From contig NZ_FNRA01000005.1 in NCBI RefSeq assembly GCF_900107535.1, forward strand, positions 310,001 to 374,000: DNA of 64,000 nucleotides, in the 5' to 3' direction. How positions within the stretch are numbered: position 1 is the first letter of the stretch; the number at the start of each line of letters is the position of its first letter. The position numbers and the translations under genes are program-made. The notes under the pieces were generated by a model. That model was given only the letters and a program-made list of their open reading frames with translations. It did no database searches and was not told the origin of the DNA. Below, in pieces: positions 18,396-28,490 of the stretch. Origin of the DNA: Pedobacter hartonius (lineage in GTDB: Bacteria > Bacteroidota > Bacteroidia > Sphingobacteriales > Sphingobacteriaceae).

Positions 18396-19904
18396 TTACA
18401 GGAATTTATTCAATGCATCCAGGTAGGCATCGGCCGAAGCTTTAACGATATCAGTACTGAATCCGTATCCCAAATAAGATTTATCTTCATAGGACACCCT
18501 CATATTTACCTTGCTGACATCGTCACTGCCACCATGGATGGCTTGTATAGTGAGTTCTTTTAACTGAATATCTTTTCCGATTACATTCCCTATGGCTTTG
18601 ATGGTGGCATTTACAGGGCCATTACCTTCAGCTGTTGCTTCATGCTCCACACCTTCGTATTCAAGTTTTATGGTGGCAGTCGGGTTTACCGTATCGCCGC
18701 AAACAACCTGTAATGAATTGAGTTTATAACCGTTTTTATAAGTATCCTCCTCGCCGTCACTCATCAGGGCAAGCAGATCATTGTCTGATATTTCTTTTTT
18801 CTGGTCTGCCATGGTCAGGAATTTTTCATATACCTGGTCGAGATTGATCTTGTCAATGACATAACTCAATCTTTCCAGGTGATGTTTCAACGCATGACGG
18901 CCACTGCGGGCTGTTAGGATGATACCGGCCTCATCAAGTCCTACATCTTCAGGGTTGATGATCTCATAGTTCTCCCTGTGTTTCAAAAACCCGTCCTGAT
19001 GGATGCCGGAGCTATGAGCAAAGGCATTCTGACCTATGATTGCTTTATTAGGCTGTACAGGCATACGCATCATGCGGCTTACCTGCGAGCTGATCCTGCT
19101 GAAATGTTTTGAATTGATATTGGTAGTCAAGTTAAGTGCATGGTGTGTTTTAAGTACCATCACGATCTCTTCCAATGCGGTATTGCCTGCACGCTCACCA
19201 ATGCCGTTAATGGTACATTCTACCTGTCTGGCACCATTAATTACACCGGCTAAGGTATTTGCTGTAGCCAGTCCCAAATCATTGTGGCAGTGTACAGAAA
19301 TGATTGCCTGGTCTATGTTTTTTACATTTTCTTTCAGGTAAAGAATCTTGGAGCCATATTGTTCAGGAAGGCAGTAGCCATTGGTGTCAGGAATATTAAC
19401 TACTGTTGCACCGGCTGCAATGACGGCCTCTATCATTTGAGCTAAAAACGCATTGTCTGCACGGCCCGCATCTTCTGCATAGAACTCGATATCTTCAACA
19501 AATTGCTTGGCATATTTTACGGCTTCAACCGCTCTTTCAAGAATACCCTCGCGGGTGCTGTTAAATTTATGTTTGATATGCATATCCGACGATCCTATTC
19601 CGGTATGTATCCTTGGACGTTTTGCATACTGCAGTGCTGCAACAGCGGCATCAATATCTCCTTTATTGGCCCTGGTGAGGGCGCAGATAATGGGATCGTT
19701 AACCGCCTTGGAGAGTTCCACTACACTTTGGAAATCACCCGGGCTTGAAATAGGGAAACCGGCTTCAATTACATCAACCCCCAGTGCTTCCAGTGCTTTT
19801 GCAATCTCTATTTTTTCTGGTGTAGACAACTGGCAGCCTGGTACCTGCTCTCCGTCACGAAGCGTGGTATCAAAAACGTAAACTCTATTCGGATCGTGTA
19901 ACAT
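18396..19904 (-). CDS. leuA: 2-isopropylmalate synthase
   Basis: 502 residues. It condenses acetyl-CoA and 2-oxoisovalerate, the committed step to leucine. The N-terminal HMGL-like TIM barrel opens with [12 protein letters not shown] and contains the metal-binding HCHNDLGLA; the C-terminal region (about 370-502) is the LeuA allosteric dimerisation domain that binds leucine (such as [16 protein letters not shown]). The length matches the short bacterial form. Its stop is 1 base from the ilvA start, indicating coupled translation. Confidence 0.96.
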   Translation of the reverse strand: MLHDPNRVYVFDTTLRDGEQVPGCQLSTPEKIEIAKALEALGVDVIEAGFPISSPGDFQSVVELSKAVNDPIICALTRANKGDIDAAVAALQYAKRPRIHTGIGSSDMHIKHKFNSTREGILERAVEAVKYAKQFVEDIEFYAEDAGRADNAFLAQMIEAVIAAGATVVNIPDTNGYCLPEQYGSKILYLKENVKNIDQAIISVHCHNDLGLATANTLAGVINGARQVECTINGIGERAGNTALEEIVMVLKTHHALNLTTNINSKHFSRISSQVSRMMRMPVQPNKAIIGQNAFAHSSGIHQDGFLKHRENYEIINPEDVGLDEAGIILTARSGRHALKHHLERLSYVIDKINLDQVYEKFLTMADQKKEISDNDLLALMSDGEEDTYKNGYKLNSLQVVCGDTVNPTATIKLEYEGVEHEATAEGNGPVNATIKAIGNVIGKDIQLKELTIQAIHGGSDDVSKVNMRVSYEDKSYLGYGFSTDIVKASADAYLDALNKFL

Positions 19905-19940
19905 ATTATGTTTTAGTTAAGTTCGTTAATTAATATAAGT

Positions 19941-21017
19941 TTATTGTGTGATAAATTTTAAAACGAGCTTACCCATTTCCTCGGTGCCAAGCACCTTATA
20001 CGGGCTGATCGTATCATCAGCTATATCACCCGTCCTGAAACCTTCTTTCAATACCCGGTCGATAGTTGAAATAATCAGTTCAGCTTCTTCTTTTAATCCG
20101 AAACTGATTTCCAGCATCAATGCTACCGAGAGGATAGAGGCCAGCGGGTTTGCCAGGTTCTTACCTGCAATATCATGAGCTGAGCCGTGGATAGGTTCAA
20201 AGAATCCTGTACCATCACCAACAGATGCCGAGGCCAGCATACCCATTGAGCCTGCAATCTGAGAAGCCTCGTCAGTCAGGATATCACCAAACAGGTTGGC
20301 TGTCAGTACCACATCAAACTGTTTTGGATCTTTGATCAGCTGCATTGCCGCATTGTCAACAAACATGTGCTGGGTTTCCACTTCAGGATACAGTTTGGCG
20401 ATCTCCTGAACGGTTTCTCTCCACAGGCGTGAGCTTTCGAGCACGTTTGCCTTATCAACAGAACACAGTTTTCTGCCACGCTGCAGGGCTGCCTCATAAG
20501 CTTTATGTGCAATTCTTTCTACTTCGTATTTATTGTAGATCATCAGGTCGGATGCAGTATGCCTGTCTTCTGATCTCTTTTTCTCACCGAAGTAAACATC
20601 ACCGGTAAGTTCCCTGAAGAATAAGATATCTGTCCCTTTCAGGATATGAGCTTTGATACTTGAAGCGTTCAGCAATTCATCGAACAATAGGATGGGGCGC
20701 AAATTTGCATACAATCCCAATTCCTTGCGGATCTTTAGTAAACCCTGTTCCGGGCGTACTTTTAAAGAAGGATCGTTGTCATATAAAGCATGTCCTACCG
20801 CGCCGAAAAGTATCGCATCACTTTTTCTGGCTTTCTCTAAAGTTTCGTCGGGTAGGGGATTACCTGTAGCTTCAATGGCAGCATGACCCATTAAGGCTTC
20901 ATCGAAAGTGAATTCGTGATTAAAGTTTGTTGCGATCTGTTCCAGTACAGCTTTGCCCCAGGTGGTCACTTCCGGTCCTATCCCGTCACCGGGAATTACT
21001 AAAATATGTTTCTTCAT
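19941..21017 (-). CDS. leuB: 3-isopropylmalate dehydrogenase
   Basis: 358 residues. NAD-dependent oxidative decarboxylation of 3-isopropylmalate in leucine synthesis. Visible are the N-terminal PGDGIGPEV, the substrate block LGLYANLRPI, the metal/active-site segment NLFGDILTDEASQIAGSMG and the NAD-binding FFEPIHGSAHDIAGKN. It lies 4 bases downstream of the ModF-like ATPase gene. Confidence 0.96.
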   Translation of the reverse strand: MKKHILVIPGDGIGPEVTTWGKAVLEQIATNFNHEFTFDEALMGHAAIEATGNPLPDETLEKARKSDAILFGAVGHALYDNDPSLKVRPEQGLLKIRKELGLYANLRPILLFDELLNASSIKAHILKGTDILFFRELTGDVYFGEKKRSEDRHTASDLMIYNKYEVERIAHKAYEAALQRGRKLCSVDKANVLESSRLWRETVQEIAKLYPEVETQHMFVDNAAMQLIKDPKQFDVVLTANLFGDILTDEASQIAGSMGMLASASVGDGTGFFEPIHGSAHDIAGKNLANPLASILSVALMLEISFGLKEEAELIISTIDRVLKEGFRTGDIADDTISPYKVLGTEEMGKLVLKFITQ

Positions 21018-21021
21018 CGTG

Positions 21022-22485
21022 TTAAATGCTTTCTAATATCGTTTCAACGGTTTTCACTTCGCCGTTTTCTAATAAAATTCTTTTCTCAATACAATCCGGT
21101 AGTTGTGATTCAAAATGGCCAACGTAAATCAGTGTGGTACCATTCTTACACAATTCGTCCACCAGCCTGTTAAAATGTTGTGTTTGCTGCTGGTCTAAGC
21201 CCTGGCAGGGTTCGTCCAGTATCAGCAATTCCGGGTTTTTAATGATCGTCCGGGCCAGTAATACAAGTCTTTGTTTACCAACAGGAAGCTGGTTCATCAG
21301 CATATCCCTGTATTCGGTCAGTCCGAAGTAGCTGATCAGTTCATCCGCCTGGGCTTTTTTGGTATATCCGGGGTCACAGAATAAACCAGAGCTGTCAAAA
21401 AATCCGGAGATCACACTTTGGCGTACCGTAGCGGTGGGGTCAAAATACCAATGTAACTCAGGAGAGATCAATCCCATACGTTGTTTGATTTCCCATATAC
21501 TTTCGCCGCTTCCCCTTTTATGGCCAAACAGGTAAAAATTATTGGCATAGGCCTGCGGATGGTCGCCGGTGATGAGGCTCAGTAAAGTTGATTTACCGGA
21601 ACCATTATGTCCCTGCAGGAGCCATTTTTCTCCTGCTTTAACTTCCCAGTTGATATTTTTCAATACCTGTTTCTCCCCGTAGCTGATATTGACATCAATC
21701 ATTCTGATGATACTCTCCGAAGAGGAAACAGGAGCTTCGTTTAAAAATGCAGGAACTGCTTTTCCGGCCGTTTCATACACCTCGGCAGTATATTCGTCAG
21801 CTGAGGTTTCTATCAGCTGCCCTTCCCTGATCTCAGCAAAACGATGGATAGTGGAAGGTAATTCCACTTCATTGCTGATGATGATCAGCTGCGTTCCATC
21901 TTCAGTGATTTCTTCGAGTAAACTATTCAGATTTTTACGGGAAAGTTTATCCAGTCCGTTATAGGGCTGGTCCAGGATCAACAGCTGTGGTTTAAACCAC
22001 AATGCTTTTACCAACTGTAATTTTTTATGCTCTCCGCTTGATAACTGGATCAGTGTGGAGCCGATCAGGTCCGAAAAACCTAATGCGGCCAGAAGTTCTT
22101 CAACTTCGTTAAACTGAAGCTGATGTTTTTCACCATAATTTTCAAGTTCGGCCTGTACAGTAGCCGTAGTTTCGGTTGCTTGTTTATTATAGCGCTGCTG
22201 GTAATAGAAGTTAGACTGGCCTTCGAGGTCTTTAAACTGGTACCATCCTGCTACAAAATGCGCAACAGCAGGTAATTTGCTTTCCGGGCCGAAATGAATA
22301 TCAATACTGCCCTGAAATTTGACGAGTCCTGCAATTGCCTTAGCTAAAGATGTTTTTCCAGTTCCACTGCTTCCGCGTAACAACCAGTTCTCATTGCGGT
22401 TGATGACCCAGTTCAAATCCTGCAGTACCGGTGTATGCTGGTACTTTAGGGTAAGGCTGGTGATATGTACGACAGGCTCTGACAT
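21022..22485 (-). CDS. ModF-like soluble ABC protein with two nucleotide-binding domains
   Basis: 487 residues, two ABC nucleotide-binding domains in tandem and no membrane segment. The layout and the block LLSLITGDHPQAY followed by the LFG..RGSGESIWEIK segment match ModF/PhrA-type proteins. Domain 1: Walker A RGSSGTGKTS, signature LSSGEHKK, Walker B LLILDQP with Gln in place of the catalytic Glu, and Asn (IIISNEVE) at the H-loop. Domain 2: Walker A GHNGSGKST, degenerate signature LPVGKQ, Walker B LLILDEP and H-loop His (YVGHFE) intact. So one composite site looks dead and one active. It overlaps the leuD stop by one base and lies 4 bases before leuB, inside the leucine operon. No molybdate genes are nearby; its role is unknown. 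Confidence 0.85.
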   Translation of the reverse strand: MSEPVVHITSLTLKYQHTPVLQDLNWVINRNENWLLRGSSGTGKTSLAKAIAGLVKFQGSIDIHFGPESKLPAVAHFVAGWYQFKDLEGQSNFYYQQRYNKQATETTATVQAELENYGEKHQLQFNEVEELLAALGFSDLIGSTLIQLSSGEHKKLQLVKALWFKPQLLILDQPYNGLDKLSRKNLNSLLEEITEDGTQLIIISNEVELPSTIHRFAEIREGQLIETSADEYTAEVYETAGKAVPAFLNEAPVSSSESIIRMIDVNISYGEKQVLKNINWEVKAGEKWLLQGHNGSGKSTLLSLITGDHPQAYANNFYLFGHKRGSGESIWEIKQRMGLISPELHWYFDPTATVRQSVISGFFDSSGLFCDPGYTKKAQADELISYFGLTEYRDMLMNQLPVGKQRLVLLARTIIKNPELLILDEPCQGLDQQQTQHFNRLVDELCKNGTTLIYVGHFESQLPDCIEKRILLENGEVKTVETILESI

Positions 22486-23069
22486 TACTTTGCTTGTTCG
22501 AATTCTTCTATCAAATGTTTTTGGGCAAGGATGAAATCGATATCATCATAACCATTGATTAAGCATGATTTTTTATAGGCATTGATCTCAAAATCTGCCT
22601 CTTCACCGGTATCCGCAATAATAACGGTTTGTTTTTCCAGATCCACAGCCAGTTTAGCAGTATGGTCTTTACTTACAGCGGTAAAAATTGCAGACAGAAA
22701 ATCGTCACTTACCTGTATCGGCAGCAAACCATTGTTCAGTGCATTTCCTTTAAAGATATCGGCAAAAAAGCTGCTGATCACTACATCAAAGCCTGCATCC
22801 TGGATAGCCCATGCTGCATGTTCGCGGCTACTGCCACAGCCAAAGTTCTTTCCTGCCACCAGTATCCTGCCGGTATAAGCAGGATCATTCAGCACGAAAT
22901 CAGGTTTAACAGTATGATCACCATTGTAACGCCAGTCACGGAACAGGTTCTCCCCAAAACCTTCACGGGTTGTAGCCTTCAGGAACCTTGCCGGAATGAT
23001 CTGGTCGGTATCAATATTTTCTATATTTAAAGGCACAATTGCCGATGTTAATTTCTCAAATTTCTTCAT
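22485..23069 (-). CDS. leuD: 3-isopropylmalate dehydratase small subunit
   Basis: 194 residues. It partners LeuC to isomerise 2- to 3-isopropylmalate. Hallmarks: the N-terminal [13 protein letters not shown] and the swivelling-domain loop [13 protein letters not shown]. It sits 11 bases after leuC and its stop shares one base with the start of the ABC gene, implying translational coupling. Confidence 0.95.
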   Translation of the reverse strand: MKKFEKLTSAIVPLNIENIDTDQIIPARFLKATTREGFGENLFRDWRYNGDHTVKPDFVLNDPAYTGRILVAGKNFGCGSSREHAAWAIQDAGFDVVISSFFADIFKGNALNNGLLPIQVSDDFLSAIFTAVSKDHTAKLAVDLEKQTVIIADTGEEADFEINAYKKSCLINGYDDIDFILAQKHLIEEFEQAK

Positions 23070-23080
23070 TTCGTTCTTCC

Positions 23081-24487
23081 TTAAGACTCAGTCAACATTT
23101 CTCTTACATCTGTAATTTTTCCTGTAATCGCAGCAGCGGCAGCGGTTAGCGGACTTACCAGTAAAGTTCTTGCATCAGGGCCCTGACGTCCTTCAAAATT
23201 CCTGTTTGAAGTAGAAACGCAATACTTACCTGCGGGGATCTTATCTTCATTCATACCAAGGCATGCACTGCATCCCGGTTCACGAAGCTGAAACCCTGCC
23301 TGTTCAAATATTTTATCAAGCCCCTCATTTATTGCTTGTTGTTCCACTTGTTTTGAACCCGGAACAATCCATACTGTCACACTCTCAGCTTTTTGCTTAT
23401 CCTTTACAAAACCGGCCACTTCACGCAGGTCTTCAATGCGGGAGTTGGTGCAGCTACCAATAAATACGTAATCCACAGGTTTTCCGATCAATGAAGAATC
23501 ATCATCGAAGCCCATATAGTTCAGTGCTTTCTGGTAAGACAATTGTTCTTTATCAGGTTGTGAGCTTGTGGAAGGAATATGTTCCTTAATGCCCATGCCC
23601 ATACCCGGGTTTGTTCCGTAGGTAATCATAGGGCCAATATCTTCGGCATCGAAAGTTAATACCTTATCGAATTTCGCGTCGGCATCACTGTATAAAGTTT
23701 TCCAGTACGCCAGTGCTTTATCCCATTCTGCACCCGCAGGAGCAAACTCTCTGCCCTTAATGTAATCAAAGGTGGTCTGATCAGGGGCAATTAATCCGCC
23801 TCTGGCACCCATTTCTATACTCATGTTACAGATCGTCATCCGGGCTTCCATACTCAAAGCCTCAATTGCCGAACCTGCATACTCAATAAAATAACCTGTA
23901 CCACCGGCAGCAGATATTTTAGAGAGGATATATAAAATAATGTCTTTAGCAGTTACTCCTTTTCCCAGCGTACCGTTAACCTCAATTTTCATGGTCTTAG
24001 GTTTCTGCTGCAATAAACACTGCGTTGCGAAAACCTGCTCCACCTGCGATGTACCGATACCAAAGGCAATAGCGCCGAAAGCCCCGTGGGTAGAGGTATG
24101 GCTATCGCCGCAAACCATAGTTTTTCCCGGCAGGGTAATTCCCAGTTCAGGGCCAATGACATGAACGATCCCCTGAAAGGGATGCCCTAAGCCATACAGT
24201 TCGATACCGAATTCTGCACAGTTTTTTGTCAGCATATCCACCTGGTAACGGGAAAGTTCCTCTTTGATGGGCAGCAGCTGATCAATAGTGGGTACATTAT
24301 GGTCAGCAGTAGCAACCGTTTGTTGCGGTCGAAAAACAGGTAATCCCCGTTTGCGCAGCCCGTCGAAAGCCTGCGGGGAAGTAACCTCGTGGATGAGGTG
24401 TGTATCAATATACAGAATATCAGGAAATCCTGCTTCGCTTTTCACAACGTGAGCGTCCCATATTTTTTCTACTAATGTTTTTGACAT
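23081..24487 (-). CDS. leuC: 3-isopropylmalate dehydratase large subunit
   Basis: 468 residues of the aconitase superfamily. The three [4Fe-4S] cysteines are visible: one in FIGSCTNSR and two in [11 protein letters not shown]; the substrate block [14 protein letters not shown] is present. It catalyses 2-isopropylmalate to 3-isopropylmalate with LeuD, which follows 11 bases later. A short gap with a hairpin (24505-24534) separates it from ilvC. Confidence 0.96.
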   Translation of the reverse strand: MSKTLVEKIWDAHVVKSEAGFPDILYIDTHLIHEVTSPQAFDGLRKRGLPVFRPQQTVATADHNVPTIDQLLPIKEELSRYQVDMLTKNCAEFGIELYGLGHPFQGIVHVIGPELGITLPGKTMVCGDSHTSTHGAFGAIAFGIGTSQVEQVFATQCLLQQKPKTMKIEVNGTLGKGVTAKDIILYILSKISAAGGTGYFIEYAGSAIEALSMEARMTICNMSIEMGARGGLIAPDQTTFDYIKGREFAPAGAEWDKALAYWKTLYSDADAKFDKVLTFDAEDIGPMITYGTNPGMGMGIKEHIPSTSSQPDKEQLSYQKALNYMGFDDDSSLIGKPVDYVFIGSCTNSRIEDLREVAGFVKDKQKAESVTVWIVPGSKQVEQQAINEGLDKIFEQAGFQLREPGCSACLGMNEDKIPAGKYCVSTSNRNFEGRQGPDARTLLVSPLTAAAAAITGKITDVREMLTES

Positions 24488-24504
24488 CTTGTTTACTGTT
24501 TTGT

Positions 24505-24534
24505 AAACCCCTCAGGTGTTCACCCGAGAGGTTT
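24505..24534. other. Hairpin between ilvC and leuC
   Basis: AAACCCCTC (24505-24513) pairs with GAGAGGTTT (24526-24534) with one mismatch, and GGT/ACC can extend the stem. On the minus strand it lies between ilvC and leuC without a following U-run, so it is more likely an RNA-processing or polarity element than a full terminator. Confidence 0.4.
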
Positions 24535-24544
24535 TTATTGTTTA

Positions 24545-26026
24545 CTATACCGTTTTAATCGATTTCATTGCAGTCATTGCTTTTCTCAACTCAGCGCCGA
24601 TCGTCTCAACTTCATGAGAACGGATCACTTCATTTACTGAAATCAATGTCCTGTTATCAACAGAACCGTCTTTACCTTCATTAAAGTTTTTACCGATCAG
24701 GTCAGTATCTACTTTAGTCATGAAATCGGCCAATAGTGGCTTACATGCATGATCAAAAAGATAACAGCCATATTCTGCTGTATCAGAGATCACCCTGTTC
24801 ATTTCAAATAATTTTTTGCGGGCAATGGTATTGGCAATCAGCGGAGTTTCGTGCAGTGACTCATAATAAGCAGATTCAGGTTTAATTCCTGCTTCTACCA
24901 TAGTTTCAAAAGCCAGTTCGACACCTGCTCTGATAAAAGCAACCATTAACAATGCATGATCAAAATATTCCTGTTCGCCGATTTGTACATTACCTGCAGG
25001 TGTTTTTTCAAATGCCGTTTCACCGGTAGCTGCACGCCATGCCAGCAGATTTTTGTCACCTGCAGCCCAGTCTTCCATCATGATACGGCTGAATTCGCCA
25101 CTCATAATATCATCCTGGTGTTTCTGGAACAACGGACGCATGATCGTTTTTAATTCTTCTGAAACCTCAAACGCTTTAATCTTGGCTACATTGCTCAACC
25201 TGTCCATCATAGCGGTGATTCCACCATGTTTTAAAGCTTCAGTGATTACTTCTACACCATATTGTACAAGCTTGGATGCATAACCGGCATCAATTCCCTT
25301 TTCAACCATTTTATCGAACGAAAGAATAGAACCTGTTTGCAATAAACCACAAAGTATAGTTTGCTCGCCCATCAGATCTGATTTCACTTCCGCAACGAAA
25401 GATGATTTTAATACTCCGGCACGATGTCCGCCTGTTCCAACACAATAAGCTTTTGCCTGTACCAAACCTTTTCCTTCAGGATCATTCTCAGGGTGTACAG
25501 CAATTAAAGTAGGAACGCCAAAGCCTCTTACGTATTCTGCCCGCACTTCACTTCCCGGACTTTTCGGAGCTACCATGATCACCGTGATATCTTTACGGAC
25601 AGGCAATCCTTCTTCCACAATATTGAAACCATGTGAGTACAGCAGGGTAGAACCTTGTTTCATGAAAGGCATTACTGAATTGACCACAGCGGTGTGCTGC
25701 TTGTCAGGTGTAAGATTGATCACAAGGTCAGCCTCAGGGATCAGTTCCTCATATGTGCCCACTGTGAAGTTATTTTCAGTGGCATTTTTCCATGAATCTC
25801 TTTTGCCTTCAATAGCTTCTTTACGCAAAGCATAGGCAATATTTAAACCACTATCTCTTAAGTTTAAACCCTGGTTCAGGCCTTGTGCACCACAGCCTAC
25901 AATTACCAGTTTTTTTCCTTTTAAGGCATTTACGCCGTCCAGAAATTCAGAACTGTCCATGAAATCGCAGACACCTAATTGGTTTAGTTTCTCTCTGAGA
26001 GGCAATGTGTTAAAATAATTTGACAT
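24545..26026 (-). CDS. ilvC: Ketol-acid reductoisomerase (class II, long form)
   Basis: 493 residues, the long class II form with duplicated C-terminal knotted domain (class I is about 330). It converts 2-acetolactate or acetohydroxybutyrate to the dihydroxy acids with NADPH. The Rossmann motif is [18 protein letters not shown], and metal-binding acids lie in [12 protein letters not shown]. It serves isoleucine, valine and, through valine, leucine. Confidence 0.95.
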   Translation of the reverse strand: MSNYFNTLPLREKLNQLGVCDFMDSSEFLDGVNALKGKKLVIVGCGAQGLNQGLNLRDSGLNIAYALRKEAIEGKRDSWKNATENNFTVGTYEELIPEADLVINLTPDKQHTAVVNSVMPFMKQGSTLLYSHGFNIVEEGLPVRKDITVIMVAPKSPGSEVRAEYVRGFGVPTLIAVHPENDPEGKGLVQAKAYCVGTGGHRAGVLKSSFVAEVKSDLMGEQTILCGLLQTGSILSFDKMVEKGIDAGYASKLVQYGVEVITEALKHGGITAMMDRLSNVAKIKAFEVSEELKTIMRPLFQKHQDDIMSGEFSRIMMEDWAAGDKNLLAWRAATGETAFEKTPAGNVQIGEQEYFDHALLMVAFIRAGVELAFETMVEAGIKPESAYYESLHETPLIANTIARKKLFEMNRVISDTAEYGCYLFDHACKPLLADFMTKVDTDLIGKNFNEGKDGSVDNRTLISVNEVIRSHEVETIGAELRKAMTAMKSIKTV

Positions 26027-26089
26027 CGTTTTATTGTTTTTTTGATTTTAAGGTTCTTTTAATTATTTATTGATGTGTATCTAAATGGA

Positions 26090-26716
26090 TTACATGGTAA
26101 ATACATTTTTTTCCTTATCCAGGAACTCGTTTTCTATCACTTCCTGACCTGGTTCACGTCTTTCAAACTCTCTCAGTTTGCTGTTAAATCCTTCACTGTC
26201 CTTAATAATGGCAACTCTTGCACTGCGCACGAATTCGATTAGTCCATAAGGCTGCAGTACTTCAATCAGCTTATCTGTTTCAGAACGGTGCCCTGTGGTT
26301 TCAAACACGGTATAATCTTTACGGATCACTACCACCCTGGCACCATTTTCGCGCAGCAGGCGTTCTACGAAGACTTTTTCGGCAACAACATCCGTTGGCA
26401 CTTTATATAACGCAAGTTCCTGCCATATAATGTCATCGTTTGTATTTGCATATACTTTCAGTACCTCTACCTGCTTTTCTATCTGGCGGGCAAGTTTACG
26501 TACAACCTCTTCCGTTTCTGTGATCAGAATATTGAAACGATGGATATGTTCAATTTCGGAAGGGGAGACATTCAGACTTTCGATGTTGATCTTTCTTCTT
26601 GAAAAGATGATGGCAATACGGTTAAGTATCCCGATCTGGTTTTCAGTATATACCGTAATGGTAAATTCCTGTTTAGCATTTGCTAATTCTATATCTTTTG
26701 AATCGCTCATGGTCAT
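26090..26716 (-). CDS. ilvN: Acetolactate synthase small (regulatory) subunit
   Basis: 208 residues. An N-terminal ACT domain (about 15-90: FTITVYTENQIGILNRIAIIFSRR) gives valine feedback control of IlvB, followed by the ALS small-subunit C-terminal domain (LIEVLQPYGLIEFVRSARVAI). It is somewhat longer than the roughly 165-residue proteobacterial form owing to a charged tail, as is common in this phylum. Its start lies 3 bases after the ilvB stop. Confidence 0.93.
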   Translation of the reverse strand: MTMSDSKDIELANAKQEFTITVYTENQIGILNRIAIIFSRRKINIESLNVSPSEIEHIHRFNILITETEEVVRKLARQIEKQVEVLKVYANTNDDIIWQELALYKVPTDVVAEKVFVERLLRENGARVVVIRKDYTVFETTGHRSETDKLIEVLQPYGLIEFVRSARVAIIKDSEGFNSKLREFERREPGQEVIENEFLDKEKNVFTM

Positions 26717-26719
26717 TAA

Positions 26720-28459
26720 TTATTTAAGTCTGATTTCACTTACACTACTGCCCTGGGGAACCATAGGGAATACATTGTTTTCTTTGGCTACCATTACCTC
26801 TAAGAGGAATGATCCGGGCTGGTTAAGCATTTCCTCCAGGGAACTGATCAGGTTTTCACGCTCAGTAACCTTCTTCCCGGCGATATAATAAGATTCAGCA
26901 AGTTTCACAAAATCAGGACTGGTGATATCCACGAACGAGTAACGTTTTTCATTGAACAGTTCCTGCCACTGGCGCACCATTCCAAGGAACTGATTGTTGA
27001 GGATCAGGATCTTTACATCAACTCCAAATTGCATGATGGTACCCAGTTCCTGCAGGGTCATCTGAAATCCGCCATCACCAATTACAGCAATCACGGTACG
27101 GTCCGGGGCTCCGAATTTAGCACCTATCGCCGCCGGTAAGCCAAAACCCATCGTACCTAAGCCACCGCTTGTTACACTTAAACGGCTGGTGTTCAGTTTA
27201 CCGTATCTGCAGGCTACCATCTGATGCTGACCAACATCACTTACAATAATGGCTTCTCCTTTGGTCAGGATGTTCAGCTGGTTGATGACCTCACCCATAG
27301 TCAGTTCGCCTGACTGAGGTTCCAGCTCTTTCCGGATCAGTTGTTCCTCTTCTATCTTTTCGAAAGCCTTGAATTCAGCTAACCAGGAATCATGAGTTCT
27401 CTCAGTGATCAGGCTGGTTAACAATGGAAGGGTTTCCTTGCAGTCGCCCCAAACAGGAATGTCAGCCTTCACATTTTTATCAATTTCAGCCGGATCTATA
27501 TCCAGGTGTATAACTTTTGCCTGTTTGGCATATTTATCGAGTCTACCCGTTACACGGTCGTCAAAACGCATTCCGACGGCGATCATTACATCACATGAAT
27601 TGGTCTGCACATTTGGGCCATAGTTACCGTGCATTCCCAGCATACCTACATTCAGCGGGTGATCTGTTGGGATGGCGCCAGCACCAAGGATGGTCCATGC
27701 CGCAGGAATACCGCTCTTTTCAACAAAGGCTTTAAATTCCTGTTCTGCAGCGCCCAGAATTACTCCCTGACCAAATAAAATGAATGGCTTTTTCGCGCTG
27801 TTGATCAATGCTGCGGCTTCCTCAATATATTCGTTTCTTACAATAGGTTTGGGGCGGTAACTGCGGATATGATTGCAGGGTGTATATCCTTCATATTCGA
27901 ACAGCTGTATCTGTGCATTTTTGGTGATGTCAATCAACACAGGACCTGGCCTGCCACTGCGGGCAATGTAAAATGCTTTTGCCAGCGCAGCGGGGATCTC
28001 ACTTGCATCGGTAACCTGGTAATTCCATTTGGTAACCGGGGCACTGATATTGATCACGTCCGTTTCCTGGAAGGCATCGGTACCTAAAAGGGTAGCGAAA
28101 ACCTGTCCGGTAATACAAACGAGAGGAGTACTGTCAATCTGCGCATCTGCAAGGCCTGTAATCAGGTTGGTGGCACCGGGGCCGCTGGTAGCGAATACTA
28201 CGCCAACTTTGCCGGAAGCACGTGCAAATCCCTGAGCGGCATGTGCAGCGCATTGTTCATGCCTGACTAATATATGGCTTAATTTTTCTTTGTAATCGTA
28301 GATCGCATCATAGATCGGCATGATGGCACCTCCGGGATAGCCGAAAATCGTTTCAGTTCCTTCGGCAATTAGTCCTTCCAGCAAGGCAACTGAACCGCTA
28401 ACCATTGTTGTTTTTTTTGGTTCGGCCAATGTTGTTGCTCCCTCTTGTACTGTTTCCAT
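26720..28459 (-). CDS. ilvB: Acetolactate synthase large (catalytic) subunit
   Basis: 579 residues with the three thiamine-diphosphate enzyme domains. The catalytic Glu is in LVRHEQCAAHAAQG; the central domain is FAD-binding; the diphosphate-binding motif is VIGDGGFQM followed by ILNNQFLGMVRQWQ. It forms acetolactate from two pyruvate, or acetohydroxybutyrate from pyruvate and 2-oxobutyrate. Confidence 0.96.
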   Translation of the reverse strand: METVQEGATTLAEPKKTTMVSGSVALLEGLIAEGTETIFGYPGGAIMPIYDAIYDYKEKLSHILVRHEQCAAHAAQGFARASGKVGVVFATSGPGATNLITGLADAQIDSTPLVCITGQVFATLLGTDAFQETDVINISAPVTKWNYQVTDASEIPAALAKAFYIARSGRPGPVLIDITKNAQIQLFEYEGYTPCNHIRSYRPKPIVRNEYIEEAAALINSAKKPFILFGQGVILGAAEQEFKAFVEKSGIPAAWTILGAGAIPTDHPLNVGMLGMHGNYGPNVQTNSCDVMIAVGMRFDDRVTGRLDKYAKQAKVIHLDIDPAEIDKNVKADIPVWGDCKETLPLLTSLITERTHDSWLAEFKAFEKIEEEQLIRKELEPQSGELTMGEVINQLNILTKGEAIIVSDVGQHQMVACRYGKLNTSRLSVTSGGLGTMGFGLPAAIGAKFGAPDRTVIAVIGDGGFQMTLQELGTIMQFGVDVKILILNNQFLGMVRQWQELFNEKRYSFVDITSPDFVKLAESYYIAGKKVTERENLISSLEEMLNQPGSFLLEVMVAKENNVFPMVPQGSSVSEIRLK

Positions 28460-28490
28460 TTTAATAGTTTTAATTTGGGGTCCTGGTTAA

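Noticed and set aside
24505..24534. Second attenuator inside the ilv-leu operon.
   Set aside because: No U-run follows on the operon strand and no leader frame is seen.
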